A stretch of 64,000 nucleotides of DNA. Source: Pterois miles (taxonomy: Eukaryota; Chordata; Actinopteri; Perciformes; Scorpaenidae). Location: NCBI GenBank assembly GCA_947000775.1, contig CAMQGK010000514.1, positions 4,800,501-4,864,500 on the forward strand, read 5' to 3'. A program made the translations under genes and the position numbers. Below, piece after piece: positions 60,200 through 64,000 of this stretch. The notes under the pieces are model-generated. The model ran no database searches and was not told the DNA's origin. It saw only the letters and a program-made list of their open reading frames with translations. Within the stretch, counting starts at the first letter, position 1. The number at the start of each line of letters is the position of its first letter.

Positions 60200-62610
60200 T
60201 AACAAAACATATTTAAAGAGAACTCCACCTTACTGAGTTTTATCATGAGTGAACTACAGCCATATCCTAAAAACAGCTCTTTCATTCATGTATTCAGTCG
60301 TTTGAAGTGATGTAACCAAGAAAATAGAGTTATAGGATGAAACAGTGGGACTCACTGCAGGATTCAACTATGTACATTTTATAAATATGGTTTTTGTCTC
60401 TGAATATGAGAAAATGGAAACGTGTGAAAGTTTTTGTGGGAAAAAAACATCCACGAACACACTTACAGGGGACGGAAAAGTACAGTTTGTCCATTTGTTT
60501 GACGTGAATCTCTGGAGATGCTAAAGTGCTTCCTGTCAGATGGCCAACTGTGCATCCCAGATAAACAGTGAATTACAGAAACAGACACATTTTAGAGTAG
60601 AAGTTTGGATCATGAAGAGCACACTTTGATTTATCTTCTGCAATAAGTCTGGCAGTTACGTTTCTTATTTCAGCTATATCAAAATGTATCGGGAATGTGC
60701 ATCGTGAGCTCACTATATACGACAGCAACCAGCCATCTTTTTCCTTTTTTGTCTGTGTGGTTACATTCTTGGCTTGTTTAGATGTTCGGACGGAGATGTC
60801 ATGTTATTAATTTACATTTTTTTGCACACTGAAAAAAAGTTCTCAGCACTGAACAAGCTGAAGTGCTGTCAGCGTTTACCTTCATGTGTGGTCAGGACAG
60901 TAAATAATGGCATAAACTGTGGGTCAGAGAAGGTGTGTTTGTGAGAGAGAAAGAGAAATGTTTTAGGTACTTTCTCTGAGGGACATGATGGGGGCAGGAT
61001 GGGGTGGAGTCCTCTGACTCACCCATCCTGAGATTTATATCACCGGGACTCAGTATCTGAGCCCACAGACTAAACCCATTTCCTCAGAACAATATTTGTC
61101 ATAATGATCTGTTTCGTGTTTTAAAACTGTTTTGCTGTATAACACACTCACACAATTGAAACTGATCTTCATTCAGTATCAGGTCCTTTCATACTTATAC
61201 AGAAGTTCGCTTTTTCTCAGGAACAGTTTGACAGTCTCAGAAACATGCTTACTTGCTTTCTTAGTAAGAGTTAGATGAGGAGATTGATTCCATTATCATT
61301 CATAGAGATGGTTAGCTTATCTTAAGCCCCTTTCGCATGTTGAATGTGACACACTAGAAAAAAAACAAGAAAGAATGCCACAGTATACTTGTAGTGGTAT
61401 TTCCTGCGCTTAAAAAAACTGCATATTTCACAAACTTTTGTGGGAAAGAGGTATTAGTAAAGACTGTAAACTCAGGGTGACTGCTAGCCTGGCTCTGGTC
61501 AAATGCAGAAAACTAATCTGCCTCCCAGCACCTCTAAAGCTCACTAATTCAACACTCATATTATCCTTCCTGGAGTCCTGTCATCATGAGGATGCCTGGA
61601 CAATAAGTGGAGACAAGAAATAGTCCAGCGCATATAACCCCCCCAGACAGTAACGTGTTGTTTTTAGACTTTTTGTGCAAACTAGTGAAGTTTAGAGGTC
61701 CCGGTAGACGGATGTTGTTGAGCACAGCCAGGCTAGCTTGCGTTTTTATTGCATGCTAAATGTCTTGTGCATTATCGTGGCATTCATATGCCTTTTCTTG
61801 GCAGGATAGCAAATGTTAAACTACTGCAATAATTTATTTTTTGGGCTTTCGGGGGCAGCAGAAACAACCTTGAACACAACCTCTGTCTTTGTGTTTGTAA
61901 GTTCAATATTCGCTCTTTTAGCTCTGTTTTTGGTCCCCACCAGCTCTCGAGGGAAATATCTGTCTCCGTAGCTGCTAAATGCTCCACCGTGCTCACCAGC
62001 TCATCAGCTTGGCCGGATATGGCCGAAAACGCTATGAGAGAGGTGAGACTGGACCGAAACAGTTACGTTGCAGGCAGTAAAACCAAAACAATGTGCAGAA
62101 AGACACTAAAGCTCCACATACGGGGAGGAACTGAGTGATAATCATCTCTTGACGCCTTCTTAATGTACACATATTCGTTATAACTGCATAGTTTAAATTC
62201 TGTCATGAGAGAAAGTGCATCTGTACATGGTGTCCACTTCAGAGGTTATGTTGTTCCTGCAGGGTCCTGGGCCTTTGGGCGTTCCTAAACTAACATGAGC
62301 TCATTCGAGGAGGCAGGATACAGACTGTGGGAGATTAGCAGAGTCACTGGCTCAGTTCCAGGCCAGTTCAATTCCTGTTGTTTTCTGTATCCACTTTAGC
62401 ACATTTTATCGTTCTCTAGGCATCGTCCAGTCAGGATGAATTCAACAATAGAGGGGTTTAACTGTTGGAACTGCTAAAAACACAGAGGTGAACAATGAGC
62501 ACAGAAGATATCATGCTGTGTGCTCAGTCAAGTTTAAAAGCTTGTCAACAGGGATCCCTAAATCCACCACAAGAGGTCTGGTGGACATAAACTTTCCTTT
62601 ATTTCAATCA
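60200..62610. other. Intergenic stretch, dispersed repeats, no gene recognised
   Basis: About 61248-61600 (CTTGCTTTCTTAGTAAGAG, CAGCACCTCTAAAGCTCACT) and 61910-62010 resemble repeats seen at 43235 and 16060-16400. The 70-codon minus-strand frame at 61784-61996 is part of that repeat. Nothing else could be assigned. Confidence 0.4.
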
Positions 62611-63253
62611 GCGCTGTCAATTGATTAAAATATTCAATCAAGATTAATTGCATCAATTCAAAATGTACCTTAAAATGAGATTTGTCAAATACTGTTATCA
62701 ACATGGTAATGGGCAAATATGTTACTTCATGCAAACATATTTATTACCAGAAATTGATTAACAACACAAAAATATGACAAATATCATCCAGAAACCCTCA
62801 CAGTTTCTGTATTTAGCATAAAAAATATGCTCAAATCATAACATGGCAAACTGCAGCCCAACAGGCAACAACAGCTGTCAGTGTGTCAGAGTGCTGACTT
62901 GACTATGACTTGATCCAGACTGACTGGGATTATCATAAAGTGGGCATGTCTGTAAAGGGGAGACTGGTGGGGACCCAGAGAACCCATTTACATTCACATA
63001 TCTGGAGGTCAGAGGTCAAGGGACCCCTTAGCAAACAGCCATGCCAGTTTTTCCTTGTCAAAATTTAGTTTGGAGTGTTATTTAACCCCCTTTGCAACGA
63101 GCTAGTACATGGATTGATTAGGTTTTCTAGTTTCATGTGATATCAGTAGTTTCACTCTAGTGTTAAAATTGTACAACAACCGTATGATCAATGCGTTAAT
63201 GCAAGAAGTTAGAAGTGTTAACACATTATTATCGCGATAACTTTGACAGTCCC
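62611..63253 (+). mobile_element. Family A element, copy 7 (near full length)
   Basis: Runs from GCGCTGTCAATTGATTAAAA to AACTTTGACAGTCCC, with all internal markers in order: TCATCCAGAAACCCTCACAG, CAACAGGCAACAACAGCTG, GGGACCCAGAGAACCC, GAGGTCAGAGGTCAAGGGAC, TTTTCTAGTTTCATGTGAT and ACCGTATGATCAATGCG. This is the best reference copy in the window. Confidence 0.85.
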
Positions 63254-63561
63254 AGTTTGAATTCATTCTTTGGAAGAAATGTAGACATAAAAAGAGAGAG
63301 AGGTAGTCGGACTACCATCCCCCTCACAGGATCTCAGATTTTACCATCTGGTGTATGATTCAGATCTGAAACCCAAAACCAGCGAGAGGTGTGGGATGCA
63401 TCAGCAGGTATCCTGTATGTGTCTGTATGAGCAGGGCACAATGAAAGCTCTTCTGAAAGAGGAACTTGTGTATTTTAGTCCATCAGGCAGAGGAAGGTGT
63501 CTGGTATTAAACAGCTTAGAAGAAATATGCAAAATGCAGTTTGAATGTAAAATGTTTTAAA

Positions 63562-63830
63562 CCACTTTCTGGCAAAAAATTGAATCGAAGGCAACTGGAC
63601 TTAGATTTGTCCCTGAAGACGTTTCGCCCCTTATCCAAGTGGCTTCATCAGTTCGAATGCTGCAGTCTGACTAGTCCCCACTAGTCTGACAAACAGTGGA
63701 GTTAGACCCAGGTTTTTAACCTCTGTGGAAGTGTCCGCCCCTTATTCTCCTAAGACAATAGTTCGTTAGTGGAGTTTCAGTGTGAGTCCCACTAGTGAAC
63801 GACAGTCGTTGAGGATTTTAAACCACTTCA
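63562..63830 (+). repeat. Dispersed teleost repeat (GAAGACGTTTCGCC type)
   Basis: Contains TGAAGACGTTTCGCCCCTTA and CCAAGTGGCTTCATCAGTTC, then TCTGACTAGTCCCCACTAGT. The pattern recurs widely in fish genomes as recalled; the parent element is not identified here. Confidence 0.5.
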
Positions 63831-64000
63831 ACATTACTGATGAGCCTGCATTACCTCGGCTGTAAGATGAAGTTAGCTCAGTTTAACTGAACTTTTTTTT
63901 TTCTATAAACAGCTTCTCATTGCAGCTGGACACATGGTTTCATAACAAGGTGGAAACGAGAGCGATGAGACTGAAACAGAACGGCAAAACCAAAACAAGG

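Overview
The window looks like nuclear DNA from a teleost fish, probably a percomorph. It has multi-exon genes with GT-AG introns, vertebrate-specific gene families, long AT microsatellites, and many interspersed elements of kinds common in fish genomes. There is no prokaryotic or viral gene content. All family assignments come from reading translations by eye; no database search was run.

Six protein-coding genes can be supported. From left to right they are: crhbp (12847-18398, +, seven coding exons, 323 aa), the secreted CRH/urocortin-binding protein; s100z (31445-28168, -, two coding exons, 98 aa), an EF-hand calcium sensor; a single-exon cholesterol 25-hydroxylase (40642-41535, +, 297 aa); and three protease-activated receptors on the minus strand. 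The receptors are two tandem PAR2-type genes (47686-45995, 385 aa; 52722-49685, 376 aa) and one PAR1-type gene (58712-56256, 442 aa). Each receptor has the classic two-exon structure: a signal-peptide exon, a phase-1 intron, then one exon with the cleavage site, tethered ligand and all seven helices.

The set F2R - F2RL1 - S100Z - CRHBP matches the order on human chromosome 5q13 (recalled, not looked up). Three local differences stand out: PAR2 is duplicated in tandem, a ch25h-type gene sits between s100z and the PAR2 pair, and crhbp points away from s100z and the PARs instead of sharing their strand. The PARs, CRHBP and CH25H products act in unrelated pathways (protease signalling, stress-peptide buffering, oxysterol synthesis), so this is a conserved neighbourhood and not an operon-like functional unit.

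By region: 1-12.7 kb is repeat-rich and carries no gene I can support. 12.8-18.9 kb is crhbp. 19-28 kb is intergenic, with many repeats, a 25-bp perfect hairpin and a long inverted repeat. 28.1-31.6 kb is s100z, with an abnormal homopolymer-rich patch in its intron. 31.6-40.4 kb is mostly anonymous, with two weak exon candidates. 40.4-42.1 kb is the ch25h-type gene. 45.9-58.9 kb is the PAR cluster. 59-64 kb is repeats. At least seven copies of one non-autonomous element, with ends resembling GGCTGTCAA/TTGACAGCC, are scattered through the window. A tRNA-derived SINE at 4197-4575 keeps an intact 13-bp target-site duplication. I found no new multi-gene system. The most useful leads are the PAR tethered-ligand sequences, the local rearrangement, two hairpins, the long inverted repeat, two possible unannotated exons and the suspect assembly patch.
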